Part shown: one piece after another, positions 1 through 13,800 of the stretch
Numbering within the stretch: the first letter of the stretch is position 1
How the letters are laid out: each line of letters opens with the position of its first letter
NCBI GenBank assembly: GCA_022701365.1
Contig: JAKUHH010000084.1
Span: 62,001 to 126,000 of the forward strand
Direction: 5' to 3'
Origin: Mycocentrospora acerina
Taxonomy: Eukaryota > Ascomycota > Dothideomycetes > Pleosporales
Length of the DNA stretch: 64,000 bases
Translations under genes and position numbers: made by a program
Notes under the pieces: model-generated
What the model saw: the letters and a program-made list of their open reading frames with translations, nothing else
Databases searched by the model: none
Told to the model about the DNA's origin: nothing

Positions 1-735
1 AGCCGGTGAATCCAAACCAAACAAGACTTTGTGCAAGGCCGACATGCAAAAGAAAAATGATGACAATACGTGAGTGACATTACATGAGTGACATTACATG
101 ATTAACACACACGCACCTACCTGCCTACCTACCAACTCATGGTGTTAACCCAACTGACTGACTGACTGACTGACTAACTGCAAACCCATGCGTGCCTCGG
201 GTGCGAGTCAAAAAGGCTACGATACGATGCGAACCCGCAGTTCATGCGAGCTTCGGACAGATCCTTCAGAGTGACACCTTGTTTACGCTCAAGATCGGTA
301 ATTGCAAGGAACGATGCAAGGGGACACGGGCACGGAAGGAAGCGAGAAAACGTTTGCCAAGCTCGATATGGGAGATTTGAACGGTGTGATTCATTACTCG
401 CATTTGCCCTCTTTTGGTGAAAAAGAGGGCTTGAATAATCATGGCTAACTACTCTTGGGTATCGATGCCGTGGTATTCGGCCGATATTGAGGTGACATGA
501 GATGAACAAGACAGGAGGAGAGAAGAAAAAAAAAAGAAAATCGTAAGATCCTGCGCCCGTGCAAATGCTATGCGTATATCCCAGACGCCTGATAATGCGA
601 TGACGACAAGTCATGCCTCATCCTGTGAGGGCTTGGTGAAACATTGCCTGTGCTTTCCTTCGCTCTACTTGTGAGATGCGAGGCGATAAAGTAAAAAAAG
701 AGTGAAAACCGTAACATGAATTGATAAAGAGTGAA
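1..735. other. Left-edge intergenic DNA, no gene recognised
   Basis: This stretch lies downstream of the cyclin stop codon and probably includes its 3' UTR. It holds two adjacent copies of a gagtgacattacat unit near 71-100 and an ACTG tetranucleotide run at about 153-178. The short open frames on both strands have no recognisable domain and no coding character. No RNA gene was seen. Confidence 0.6.
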
Positions 736-1736
736 TTAATAGACCTGGGGCCGATATGTGCCGTTTGTTGGCGCCGCGCCAAACATCCTGTTGAAGAACC
801 CGCCCGACGTCTTGGCCTTCTTCGACGGCTTATCCTCGTACAGTGGCAGCGAGTGCTGGATACGTACAAGGTGAGCGTCTTGCTCTGCGTCGTAGTCGCT
901 GAAGCTATCGGGCGAGTCCGAGGCAGAAGAGGCCGACGAGCTGCGTGTTGGTGGTGACAATGATGGCGTGCGTGATGCCGCGCGCGACGATTGGTGGCTA
1001 TTGTAAGAAGAGTAGGATGCTGATTGGTATGAAACGTCTAGACGCGAACGAGACCTCTGCTCTGCGAGTCTCGCCTGCTCGGCCTTTCGTGCCTGGTACA
1101 CACGAATGGGCGCTAGGAAGGGTTCAAGGTGGTAGTAAAGGTCATCCGTGTTGATGCGGAGATCCCAATCCAGAAGAAACAGCAGCTGCTTCTCCATGAG
1201 GTTGACTTCCTGAATTATTGTTAGTGTCTTGATGGTAAAGGTTCCGTGTCTGCAGAACTTACTGTGATGGAAAAGCCAAAGCCCTCGTACCCGCGGCAGG
1301 CAGTATATCTGGCCCAGTGCTTGTTCTTGGGTGAAGAGTCGTTCAAATTCTTGGCCGCGAGAATGAGGGATGCGAGGAAGATGCGATGAACGGTGCATGG
1401 CATACCCTTGGCGACAGGAGGAAGACGAGACCGCAATCGGCTGAGGTAGACAAGCGAAGACATGAGGGTGGACACCTGCACATGTGACCTCTCAACCAAA
1501 GATGTGATGAACTCCTCGAGCGATGGTAGGGAAGGATCTCTGACGTGAGACGATGCATGCTGAGGGGGTGTTGTAGGTGGGGTTGGTGGGAGGTTCTTGT
1601 TGAGTGCCGGCTCGCAGCGAATGACCTGGGATGCTTTTGACGCAAGGTATGAGATCATGTCCTGAGACACTGGCATTTGGATGAAGTGGTCGAGAGCAGC
1701 CTCATTTTGGCTCGCAAGGTTTGGTGAGTAAAGCAT
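736..1736 (-). CDS. Pcl1/2-type (PHO85) G1 cyclin
   Basis: Cyclin that should bind and direct a Pho85-type cyclin-dependent kinase at G1/morphogenesis. Exons are 1736-1263 and 1209-736, split by a 53-nt GTAAGT..CAG intron with a CTAAC-like branch site; the join is in phase 0 and gives 315 residues. The cyclin box runs from about residue 72 to 205. It contains the Pcl hallmarks RIFLASLILAAKNLNDSSPK (119-138) and, after the splice, EVNLMEKQLLFLLDWDLRI. The N-terminus ALDHFIQMPVSQDMISYLA is also usual for filamentous-fungal Pcl cyclins. The C-terminal third is Ser-rich and low in complexity, as expected for a regulated tail. The start at 1736 was chosen because it immediately precedes the conserved N-terminal block; the frame stays open further upstream without conserved content. 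The family call is from motif recognition; which Pcl paralogue it is cannot be said. Confidence 0.88.
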
Positions 1737-4700
1737 GGTGAGTGATGACGATGACGTGTATGTGTGATGAGAGGTTGAAGCTTCAAAGGTAGTCTTCCGT
1801 TGTGCAGAAGAACAATGGAGGGGTCGATGTGCAGTATGAATACTTTGTCCAACAATGATTCCCAAATAGGATTAAGCCTGAGAGGTGGAGACACAAGCAC
1901 AGCCTGTTCAATGTTTGGTGAGCAAGAGTCCGAGGCTATGGATTGTGGTGGCTTGGGTTCGCAGAGCAAGGCAAGGTTGAAACACAAGGCGGCAGTGGAT
2001 ATTAAGAAAAAGGTGAAAGTCCGACCGGCGGAAGTTGCAGTTCTGATGCTTGCGAGGAAAGACTTTTTGCGAAGGAAAGTGGAGTTGGCGCTGCCAATGG
2101 TGTAGTTGGGAGATGCGGACGGAATTGGTCGGAGGGAACAAGAAGGGCAGTGCCTGCTGCAGACCAGAGACGAGCAAGGAAAGAAGGGTACGAAGGACAG
2201 AGTGAAGTGAAGATTTGCACTGACCAGAAAAACAATGGCTCTGGGCGGCAGAAGGTGTATTTATCTATCTCGAGGCTGTTCCTTCAAGCCGTTGGTGCGT
2301 TCGGGCGGCTGCACGCAGGAGCCAATGAATGGGGCCGTGTTACTCGGATGACTACTTAGCGCGGCTTGCCAGCAGCGGCGTATGGCTCGTTTTGGTTGCT
2401 CGAAGATTGGGACGCAGAACCCCAGGAATAGGCGTGTTTCAGAGCAGGAGCGGCTGCCAGCCAATCGTCTCTAGGTCCCAATCGCGTTTCGAAGGCGGGC
2501 GGCGGTGGTGTCTGAGCGGCTTGCTGCAGTACTCGCCAGCAGCTGTGCGAAAAAGGAGTGGTTGGCGGCGGTGCAGCAAGTGATTGTTGTTGTAGTGGTA
2601 GTAGTGGTGGTGGTAGTGGTAGTGGTAGTAGTGGCAGTGGCAGAGGCCGTGGCAGCAATAGCAATCAATGGCAGTGGGGAAGAATTGGTCAGTGGACGGT
2701 CGACAACAACGTTTGGTGTTGCTGCAGTGGGCTGTCGTCGTCTGCGGGGAGCGGTGACTGATATGTAGAATGCAGACTTGCAAAGTGGCCGGTTTCCCAC
2801 GACGATCTGCTGGCCGGTTGGGTCACGTTGAGAGAGCAGGTCGAGGCGGTGTGCTGTTAGTGGAGCCCAGACAACGCAGGAGCAGCACCTGCTGCCATAT
2901 ACCTGAGCAAGCTATCCTGCCACCGGACCCAGCAATGCATGAACGCGGAGGTTGCCAGCATGACAGTTGACAACAGCGTGGCCCAGGGTCCGGGAGCGCA
3001 GCGTTGCAACGCAAATCGGCCCAGCCTCGATGCGAAGCCGACGAAGCAGCGGCCGCAGGGGCAGGAGAAGCATCGCCGCCGGCTGCATTGGGAAGCAAAA
3101 GCACTTTTGCCTCGCCGGACGCGTGTAGACGGGCCATGGTGTCTTCAACCGTCGAGTGGTTGTGGCACTCTGAGCGCTCAGCCTCGCGACTGGGCCCTTC
3201 TCGGCCGGCAGCCTGCATGCAAGAACACGATCGTCTCCCAATCTTCCCGCCTGCCGCCAAGACACGCCTGCACACGCTGCATTCTCGACTGACCCGTCTG
3301 TCGACGCTCTTTTGCTCGGGGCGCTCGGCCAGGCAGAGGCAGGTGTTGCGCAGAACTCGGCTGCCCCACCAAATGATCGGCCACCCGGCGAGTCATGGCT
3401 GTTTCAACCAGCCTGCACATGGCCAGCCGCTGTGTGGCCACAGCCATGCCAGCCATCAAACACCTGGCAGCTGCCATGTCATCAGTCCGCCGCCGTCACC
3501 CAGCATCGCACCACGTCCAACAGCCCTCACCACCAGAGACGCAGCCTAATCGCGACCCTCCCGCTGCCAATCACCGACCCTCGCCTCGCAAAACACACCA
3601 CGCCCTGCGCCTCACCACCCACGTCCAATCACGCCCCAGACCCTGCGAGCCACCCTCTCTCTTCTAGAAGCCAGGCTTGCCTTAGGCCTACCAAACTCCA
3701 CCCCCCAAAACTACCCCTCGGTCCCACAAACCCTCGTGTAACAAAGAAACGCTTGCCCATCTAATCTACCAGTCCCTTCCACGTTCACGCACCCAAATAA
3801 TCTTCCCTTCATCTCCCCTTCTACCAAACAATGCCAGACCCCCCCCTCGCACTTAGCACCCCACTAACCCCTCCTCCCCCTCCAATCGCGCAATGAGGCT
3901 CTGCGGCTACACAATTACCTACCTTCCCGCCACGCACGCGCGCGCGCCTCGCACGGATCCCCCCTCTGATATACATAGAAACACAGGCAAGCGCTCGCGT
4001 CACGCCCAAACCAAATATATACAAGTCCGTCTAGCAACAATGCACACACGCGTATACAACAACAGCACCATCGCTATGATTAACACACTGGCGTCCTTTT
4101 TTCTTTCTTTGTTTTGTTTGTTTGTATGCATGTCTGTATGTCTGTGTGTGTGTATCTTTCCCTTCGATGCGCGGGCCATCTTTGTTTGCATCGTGGTTTC
4201 AAAGCCGTGTTATTGGGCCGTCTATTCTCCTCCCCTCCTCCCCAGACAAACAAGGCAGGTAGGTAGGTCCCTTGCTACCTCGGGCTGTCACGGGGGGATT
4301 TCCTTTCAACGTAGTCACCTCCCAACTCCGCGATACGGATGAGTAAGTGATTATTGCGTTGGCGCTCAAATGCTGCGTCATCACTCATTCAGTGCTTTAA
4401 ATAAATATGCATTCAGCGCAATACCACCGTCGGACTTTGTCGCCATCGTCATTGTCGTCATCGTCGTCATTGCCATTGCCATTGTCGCCGCCGCCTCTGC
4501 CGTCGTCGTCCGCGAAACAATAGAGGCGCAGCTTTCACAATGCAACGTTTCTTAGTGTTCCACCTGCCTCCGGGGAAGCACGTGGCCAAAAATTACTAAC
4601 ACTCATTGCCAGCTGAGTTGAAAAAACGAAAAACGACGCTGAATACGCATTACAAGTAGTAAACAAAATACGAAGAACAATCTGCGCTAATGCTTTGCCC

Positions 4701-4822
4701 ACCCCCCCCCCCTCCTCGTCTCCATACTCTGCTCATAATCCTTTTTTTGTGTATCCCCAACCCCCCTTCTACCTCTACCTCTCTCCTTCTCTCTCTCTCT
4801 CTCAGCACCTCTAACCCCCGCC
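1737..4822. other. 3.1-kb intergenic region upstream of the cyclin
   Basis: Contains the cyclin promoter and probable long 5' leader (about 1737-2300), and the VPS13 3' flank near 4823. Between them is low-complexity DNA: a GTG/GTA triplet tract at 2581-2645, C/T-rich DNA at 3500-3900, and a GTC/ATC triplet run at about 4440-4510. CT-rich DNA follows at 4780-4805. The many open frames (for example 3004-3549 on +, 2471-2800 on -) are compositional and show no domain. No gene is called. Confidence 0.6.
2581..2645. repeat. GTG/GTA trinucleotide low-complexity tract
   Basis: Imperfect triplet repeat of gtt, gta and gtg units in the region upstream of the cyclin. It creates poly-Val, poly-Ser/Gly or poly-Thr reading frames depending on the frame, which explains several spurious ORFs here. 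Confidence 0.85.
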
Positions 4823-7800
4823 TCAACCCTTTGCATTCCATTTATCATTATACGCATTCACACCAATAGCAACCTGTCGGTAAAACCAGTTCCTACTCTC
4901 CTCGTCTCCCACAGGAATAAACGGCCCGTTTGTTCCTCCCTTGAGCGTAATCGCCAGTCCTGTCCTTTCCTTGCTGATTGTCTGGACGTCCTTGAGCGGG
5001 ACATCCCACTCCGTCTGCAGCTTCTTCGCCCGCACCATCATAACCCCATTGTACGTGAGTATGACCAGCATCTCCTTGCCCTGAATCTCCAAGTGCGCAA
5101 TGTAGTCTTCGTTGAAGTACTTTCCATTGTCCAGAGTCTTGAGCCAGAATTGCCCAAGAGCTTCGCGCTGCGAGTACTGCCGCACAATGCCGTCAGTGCC
5201 TATAAATCGTGTCAGGCGCACGCGATCAAGCCCTTCTTGGTCAAAGACGGTGGTCGTATTGCGTACGCCTTCAGCCATGTTGGATGCGAGGTCAAACGCG
5301 CCAATGGCAGCTTTAGTGGGTACTCCGAGAAGACCCTTGCCCACGCCCTTGACAAACCCGAGTGCGCCTTCCTTCTCGGCGCCTTGAATGGGGTGGCGCG
5401 CGAGGCCGCCGAGACCACTAGCCAGACTGCTGGCGAAGGCGTTGCCACCAGCTGTGATACCGTACAGAGCGTGCTTGGGCCTATTTCGCGATCGCGTATT
5501 GCGGCGCTGGTCTTGAAACTCCTTGTCCATGGTTGCTGCTGAGAGTCCCTTTGACATACTGCCCGTGAACTTGGCCATACTGTCCGAGAAGCCGAATACA
5601 GACTTCTTTACAAAGCTTGACGCGCCCTTTGCAATACCAATGCCAAGCTCCTCTGGACGATCGGATTTGACGAGGCCCTGGTACGGTTCGTAGAAAATAT
5701 CGGCGACACCAGAGCTGATGTTGGTGAACAGACCAACCGGATTTCCAAGAAAGTCGGCAGAGCCAATGATAACGTGAACTTGCCTGAGCGACTCCTGAAC
5801 GTAGTGGTTCTGGATATTGCTCATCAATGCAGTGGTCGAGATTCGCGCGTTCTCCAGCATCAGGGCATTGTAGCGCACTGGTGCATCGTTGACGTTGCCG
5901 ATAGACATGGTGAGAACGTTGACTGCAAACATGAACGGGTTGTATGTGCTCATGGTATCCTCGGCATTGATACGCTCTGTTCGGACGAACGAGAGATCAA
6001 TCTGCATAGGCTGGAGATGAAGCAGCTCAAAGTAGACATCCTGCCCAGACTGCTCCTGCTTCGGTTCGGGAAGATCGAGAGAATCATCCCACAGTTTGCC
6101 CTCCTTCTCCTCTGACCAGGAAGCGCCAGGAATCTTAGCAAAGTCAATCATGGCAAAGATGAAGTCTTCATCAATTTCAAGCGTCATTTGCTGGAGCAGA
6201 ACTGTGAAGTACTTGATATACAGTACACCATATGAATCGTCCTTGACACGAGTGATGCTGGTTTGGATAATAGGATGTGCTTCCATCTCCTTGCCTGTTT
6301 TGGGCACCACACTGGGGTAGAAGATGATGGGGAAGATGCCACCATAGAGCTGGTTATCAATCTGTATCCATTTGACTTGCATGTTGACCATCTGGTAGAG
6401 AGGCGAATCGGAGTACTTGAGCTCAATGTCTCGCAGTGTAACGTATACTAGTTCGCGCAGGTGGCGGTTGACGAGTGAGACGCCAATTCCTGCGAATCGC
6501 AGTTGCGCCTTAAAGGTGACATCTGTGTCCTGCTCCTTGACTTCGAATCCTGTTGTCGTGGATGATGCAGTGCCTGACTTTTGCTTGTACAAACTCTTGG
6601 ATGGCCTGTAGTTTGAAATCTCCAGCGTCTGTGTCGGTCCTGCTGCTACCACATTGAGATCAATCACCTTCATGCCACCGCCCTCCTGACCAGGTGGGAT
6701 CTTGAACGGGATCAGAGGACCAATCTCAGCAAGCTTGACGTGACGCTCCCTTCCGTTTGCGCTTAAAATGATTTCCTTGTTCTTCGCTGCCGGGAAGTCC
6801 CACGCGTATGGCATAATACTTCTCGGAGGCAAGCGATATCTGATTGGTCGGAATCCAGTGCCACGGTCGTCTTCATCTTCATCAAGATTGGGATTTTGTT
6901 GCCAGTATAGGAATTCTTGATCGCTCATGTTTTTGAATGAAAATGGCCAATGCTTCGTCTCTACGCTGATGTGAATGAAAATCGTAGCTTGCTCCATGAG
7001 AATATCAACACGAATAAGTTTCTGACGCTGTCCGGTTTTGGAAAGCTTGACGTGATTCGTGCCAACGTTCGAGATGTGAAATGGAGATGACCATTGGTTA
7101 TTGACACCAGGGTAGCAGAGGGACAGCTGTGGTGACCCGCCTTGTCGCAGCCATCGCAGAGGGAAAAGTTCCCCATCTGTTAGTGTCATCCAATCAGACT
7201 GGCCAGGCTCACGGATGAGCAGTTCTTCCTTGACCTTGTTCTTGACAATGAAGCGCGGAGTAATAGAGACAACTTTGGTCAAGTTGTACTTGCCTTCACC
7301 TTCAGAAACTCCAACGCCAATATGCATGTCTGATCGCGACTTGGCTGATGGCAAGGCTACTGTGTAGCTGCTTCCAATAGCGTCAAGACTCTGCGGTTTG
7401 CTCCAGCTGGAATCTCCAGCCTTGACTAATACACGATTCTTCTTGCTCTCAGAGGGATACGAAAACATGAAAGGCATAGTCTTGCCAGCTTCGGTCGGAG
7501 GGGCCGAGAAGACACCCTGTCCTGACTGCGATCGAACACTAAGCTCAAGGCCAGTACGGTTGAGGACGATGTATGGACTGTATATGGCGACCTTGAATGC
7601 ACCTCCACCGTCGGGGTAGTTGCTAGTTGTGTTAGTATACTGCAATCTAATCTAAGTTCTTTAGAACTTACAAGAAGTGCATATTGAGGTTCAACGTCGT
7701 GTCATTGTCGTCTTTAACTTCAAGCTTCTTTTCCCTCCTGAAGCTCTCACGGTCAGTCGAGTTAATGATGCCGAATTTACTTGGCTTGAAGGGGCCATCT

Positions 7801-10800
7801 TGCATCTCTACACTGAGAAGCAGTAGATGGGAAAGCTCGACTACATGGACAGGACTGATGCCTCCCTTTCTCAGGAAGTTCGTCCAGTCCTTCTTGGTGT
7901 TGCTATCATAAATTCTGTACTTGAAGTCATATGGCAACAAGTTGTGAACCTCTACAGGAGCTTGTAGACGAAGACGCATGTATGGGTACACGCCAGTTAG
8001 AGGATCCTTCTTATCATATGTAGCATGCATCTGGAAGTAGAAAGGCGGGGCCTGTTCATCTTGCTCACCATGGCAAGTAATCGTTCTTGTTGGACGTTTG
8101 AGCAAATCTTTCCAGAATAAGCGCTCGTTCGACCAAGCGTATCCAAATCCTTGATCTGGGCGGATCACAATTGAGTGCATGTAGACTGAGCCAACGGGCG
8201 CAGGCCTTGCATCACCGGGAGCTATTTTGTCAATCTTCAAAAGATGCCCATCGTCATGGCTGAACATGCCGAGCTCAATTGGGATCTGCGTATTGTTTTC
8301 CACCAGTAAGGGCGAGCGGAAAGTGATGTTCTTGATGTTGTCTGCACCAAGCTTCACCTCCACGAGAATTCGGTGTTGCACACGGTCCTGCTTGGGCTTG
8401 AGGTTGTACAGGAACTCGCCTTCACGATGCACTGGTATGCGCGGAATAGTATCGAATCCACTCCCCTCGAGCCTGATCCCGAGCATTCCGGTTGCAGCAT
8501 CGGTGGACAATGTCTCTCGTGTAGACATCGGGTCCTCAAATCGCCAAGGCTTTTCCTCACCTTCGTCTAGCTTCGCTGCGTAACCATCCTGGTCCTTGCC
8601 ATCTGCCCATACATCGAGATTGAAACCAGTGTGATTTCGGATGCGGTATGGTGCGTCAGTACCTCGGGGCTTTGACAAAATATCCTCATCACTAGTAAGG
8701 AAGTCGAAGGACTTTGATGCTAGAGCAATGGTGGCAGCAGTCACTGTAAGCTCCATGGACTTGCGAGAATAGAGGTCTACAGCTAGTCTATCGGGGTTCT
8801 GGTCTTTGGCTATGTGGAAACCCACGCTCCATGGCTCAATCAGTGGTTCCCAAGCAGACTTAGAGAAGTTATAGATGTTAATTAGGGTGTCCAAGGAGGT
8901 ATCGACAACCATGGCTCCCGACCAATCTCTTACATCAACACCGAACTTCTTCACTCGCCAGTCAAGCATCGGCATCTCGTGAACGTCTCCGATGAGGACG
9001 ACGCGAATGCCTTCAATGTTAACATGAAGTTCTTCTCTCTTGAGTACGGTGGAACCAGGCTGTGACACCTTTGCTTGTGTTCCGACGATTGATCGCTTGG
9101 TGGTCGCGATGGACTTCGCCCGAGGTCTCGAAGAGGATGCTTTGCCCACTGTCGACTTGGGTTTCTTTGAGGGTGTACTGGACTTGAGCTTCTGCGCGTC
9201 TGCACTAGGCATTTTACTATCGTCGTTTCCAGACATGGCGGATGCACGGTTGACAATCTGCATGGCCAGCAGGATGTCGCGAAGTGATAGACGGAGTACA
9301 AGAGGTTCAATATCAACGTTGATGCTTATTAGTGATGCTTTCCCACTCTGGTTCCGCATGTCCAAAGCCGTCTGAATGCTGAAGTCGTCGAGAATGCGCA
9401 TACGATGCGTCTCAAAACGGTCCATACGGCACAAGAACATACCAACTTTGTCGACTTGCAACGTCATCGCCTGTTGTTTTGATACCAGCACTTGCTTGGT
9501 ACCCAACACAATGGCTTCGGAAGTGGCAAGAGCAGGGTTTGCGATCAACACAACCTGCGCGTCTACCAAGTTGACTCGAAATGAGATGTTCATCCCTCTT
9601 TCCGTTGATTCTGGAGCTGCCTGTACCTTTTCGGGTGATCGAGCACCATCCGGTGACATCATTTCCGAGTCACTGTCTGTCTCGTCATCTTCTGTCTCTT
9701 CAATGATGGTCAACGGCTCATCTGTAGCCAATCCTGCATTCACGAAGGCCTGCAGAGCGAAAAGATAGTCCAGAGCTAAGATGATTCTCGGGCTGTCGAT
9801 CGTCAACAACGCAATTAAGCTTCGCTCCTGTCCACCGGAGATGGAAACGCTAGCCATGAATTGCTGCTTCACGTCGTTGTTGATAAGGGACATGATCTTG
9901 CGGAATTTGTTCGCTCCCTGCGTGCGACTATCTCGAACAGAGAACGACTGAACAACAAGTTCAGCCTCCAGTGCTCCGTCGCTAATCATGCGGACCTTCA
10001 CTTGAGTCTCATTAAGAGAAAACTTCGAGAGGCTGGCGGCTTCAACATCGCCAACAGGTTCGCCGTCCTCGGCACGGATCAACTCTAAGCCAATGGAACC
10101 GATTTTGAAGACAAAGTCCAGCTTTGTCCATGTGTTACTGTCAGTTTGCAGCTCAGGTCCTTGAGATGAGACTACGTCTTGGGAAGGCACTTCGTCGGCT
10201 GGCTTAGTCTCCGTCAACTGTCGTGCTGGTGCAGATGTTGATGCAGGTAGCTCAGCCTGAATGTCCTTTTCAACGGCTTCGTCTGGTTGCGTTGCAAAGG
10301 CCTCGGGTATTGACCGGGATAGCTCTAATGCGAACTTCATCTGATCTGGACTGAGGCGCAAGTTGATATTGGACATTGATCCATCAATCTCGAGATCAGG
10401 TCGTTTCTGGTCAGGCTTGTGTTCAACCATTGTAATCTGAAAGTCGAGGTCGACTTTGTCGATGAGTTCAAGTTCTTCAACTCGGTTCTCATTATAATGG
10501 AGATTTGATGTAAGCTTGATGTTCCTGATTCCTGCAGACAGCTTGTTCGCTACATCCGCATTCTCGGAATCGTCCAGTGGAACGAACGTGTTCTTTGCAT
10601 AAATTTCTCCCAGGTTTGCAGTCAGGGTATCACGGTCAGGCCTATCTGAGAACGCCATTCGAGGAAAAACGACAATGGGAGTACTGATGGTAATATCGAA
10701 GTGGAACTTCGTAGCCCGCTCTTGGATCTGAGTGGCTTGGTTTGCTGCTGCCTGTCGTGCAGCATTGAATATGGCTTGCATCTTGCCGAACTTTACTGCA

Positions 10801-13800
10801 AACTCCATGATCTTACGGAAGGGCTCAGTAAGGAAGTTTATCTTTATGGATCCTGTCTTCAAAGCGACTGCCATGTCATAGCCGGGGTAGCTTTCCAAAT
10901 CAGCATCGAATGTCTCGTAGCTGAAATCAGCCAGGTTTTTGCCCTCGATGGTCACTAGTTGACGAAGTGATGATTCTTCGGGCACGCCCTGGTTTACATC
11001 ATCAATGAGAGACAAGTTGCCAAGTCGGCCCCCAATTCGCATGGTCTTGCCATTGAGGAAGATGCCAACGTCACCAGAACTCAAACTTAGTGTAGCAAGT
11101 CGTATGCCATCGTTATTGAGGATTACGGCAATGCGCTTCAGCTCAGCTCGAATACGTATCTTGTCTGGCTCGGCTTGAGGCTGCTGGGCAAGTTGCTGCT
11201 CATCCGGCTGCGCTGCTATCTGGGCTTGTTGAGCCTGAGGCTGATCCGGATTTGTAAATGTGATGAGGATAAAGTCCAAGAGAGTCAGTAGTGTTCGTCT
11301 CGTTACAATCAAATTGATGGTCGATACTGCCACATCCAGATTCGTGGCTATGCCCTCGAATTTGGTCTGGAACTCTGGAGAGTCTTTGTTCACCTTAACA
11401 AACTTCAAGGAGAACAGATCTTTTTGCTCTTCCGCAGATGCATCCTCAGATGACATGATATTTCGGAACTCTGGCAGCGGATTCTCTTCCACGTGATCCT
11501 CAACAGCCAAACTTCTGAGGCGAACGTCGGCGCCCATCTCAAACTGCTCCTGATAGAAGTCGAGGTCAAAGTGCTCAGCAATCAACTCAACCAAGAGCTG
11601 GTCTGGTTTTCGGCCTTCGGAATCGGTCCTATACAGCGAGCCTTGAAGTTTGTCGACAGTAAACTTGAATTCAAAGTTGCGTTGGTGGGAGAATTTCTCC
11701 TGCTTCTGCTTGACTTCTGGAGCATCCTCAAACTTCTCACCTCGTTCACTGTGACCGTCCTCTTCCATGACAAGTTCGTGTTCTTGAGCTGAAAATTGGA
11801 AGGATTTTGACCGAGGCCTTCCAAGGGTATCTTTAGCTGTATGGGCCTCAGATATGGGCTTCAAGTTAGAAGGATCCTTTGCACCTCCCTCAATCTGTTT
11901 GTTTGGTTCATCATTGTCGAATTTGGGTATGGCTACATCGATTAGCTTCATGAGGTTTTTGTACTTTGTATCCGAAATCGATGCGTGGAGAACTGGCAGG
12001 TTTCCAGAAACGCGAAACTTTGTCAGATCAGAGCCTTTGGGAACAATGCAAATCTCGACCTTGAAATCCATGTTTATTTGGTCAACGATATGGTATTGTT
12101 TCGAAGTAGCACCTTCTTCCAGTTGAGCGCGTGTCTCTTCGATAGAAGGCCCGATGAGTACCTGCGTTGAGTGCAGCTTGAGAATGAATTTATCGTACAT
12201 GAGATTTTCAAGTTTGCGGTAGTCCTCATCTGTATACTGTTGCTGCTGTTTGGCCTGTATATCTTTGAGTGTGTCTTTGTCGACTAGTTCGCTTGTAACA
12301 CTTGCATGACCAGCATCAAGGATGAGGCAATTGCTTGACTTTGTCGTGACTGAGTCAGGGATGATGATGAGAGGCGCTTGCAGGTCTAGCTGTGCATTGA
12401 TGGTTTTGTGCTCTGTAAGAGCGAATTCCAATCCAGCCCGGGTCTGCTGTCGAATACCCTCAACAGTTGCTCCAGCAGTTTCCATTAGGGCGCCAATCGA
12501 TTCCATGTGTCGCTCTGGAGGTTTGAAGAACTTCGCCACCTCAACCACAAACTTGGGGTTGTATACGAATTCCATGCCCTTTAACTTCACAGTCAGAGCA
12601 GTGTCCGCACTGTTGTCAAGGGGGTTGTTTTCGAAAGAGAGCTGAAAGAACGGGTCTTCCTTCTCCTCTTCCTCTTCTTCGCCCTCCTCATCTTTCGGCG
12701 AGTCTTCGTCATCGAGCTCTTCGATTCGCTTGTCGTCCGGCACTGGTGGAGCGTCCTTGATGGTGATAATTTGAGGGAAAAGACTGCCTTCTGTTGTACC
12801 GTCGTAGAGACGCATTCCCTCCAAAGCTACTTTAACGAACATCGAGTCTGTACGTTGCAGGAATTGTGTACTAAAAGAGTCGAACAAAAGGCGTAGAATT
12901 TCAGTTGACTTTCCGTGAGGATCACGCTTGAGTGTAAAGCTTCCGGTTCGCAGGCTCATGTTGACCTCCATCTTGACATATTCTCGCGGCATATCGACTG
13001 CCTCGGTGATGGCTTTCTTCTCGTCCCAGTCAATAGCGTCATACAGCTCCTTGCGCTGCTGTTCGCTTATCTGGGTATCATCTTCTTGTTCTTCCTGTTT
13101 ACGGCCCATGATCCAGGAACCCCACCCTTGCTTGGGAGCCGGCTTCTTCACTCCGACGTTCTCCTTGCGCAGCTGGTTCCGCGCCAACGAGCGCCAGAAA
13201 CGAAGGTCCTCGTAACTCAGTTTTCGCTCGAGCTTATCGAGTTCCTCAGCGTCTATGGGCGAAAGCTTCTCCTCGCGTTTCTTTTTCTTAAACAGGTCGA
13301 TGTAGCGTACTCGATCATCTCGACGCTCTTTGAAGTATTCCCAGCTCCATTTCCGGTTTCGGTCGTGAATCTTGTCGAGAACAGCCTTTCCAGCGAACCT
13401 CAGCCATCCAGCAGGATCTTCTTTCGGAGATGATTTGGGTTGCAGCTTTTTGTATTCTTGGTGACGGATGAAGTAATGAAACAGGTCGACCAACATGAGC
13501 GCGTCACGGTATTGGTCCTCGTCGATGATGAAACCAAGTTCATCAAAGAGCAGGCGTGTCTTCAACTTGGGTCGATCGGGTTTTCCGGACTTGTCCATCT
13601 CCAGGCCTGCCCGGCCACTGATGGGCTTGAGGATGAACTGGTGGTCACCAAGTTCAGGGTTATCTCCTCTTGGGATCATATCTCGCACTTTCTCGATAAA
13701 AGCGTCGTGATCAATCTTCTGCTCATCTTTGCTCTCGCTGCCTTTCCCAGTCCCTATCAGCTCTGCATCTGTATCCCAATATACTGCCAATGAGCCCAGT

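Noticed and set aside
2471..2800. Poly-Thr, poly-Val and Ser/Gly frames
   Set aside because: These are three readings of the same GTG/GTA triplet tract, not proteins.
3004..3549. 181-residue plus-strand frame
   Set aside because: Overlapped by several frames of similar length on both strands. High GC and CCA/GCA-rich composition explains the openness, and there is no domain or splice continuation.
12915..13433. Long plus-strand frames inside VPS13
   Set aside because: They are antisense shadows of a continuous, well-conserved VPS13 exon and have no start context or domain of their own.
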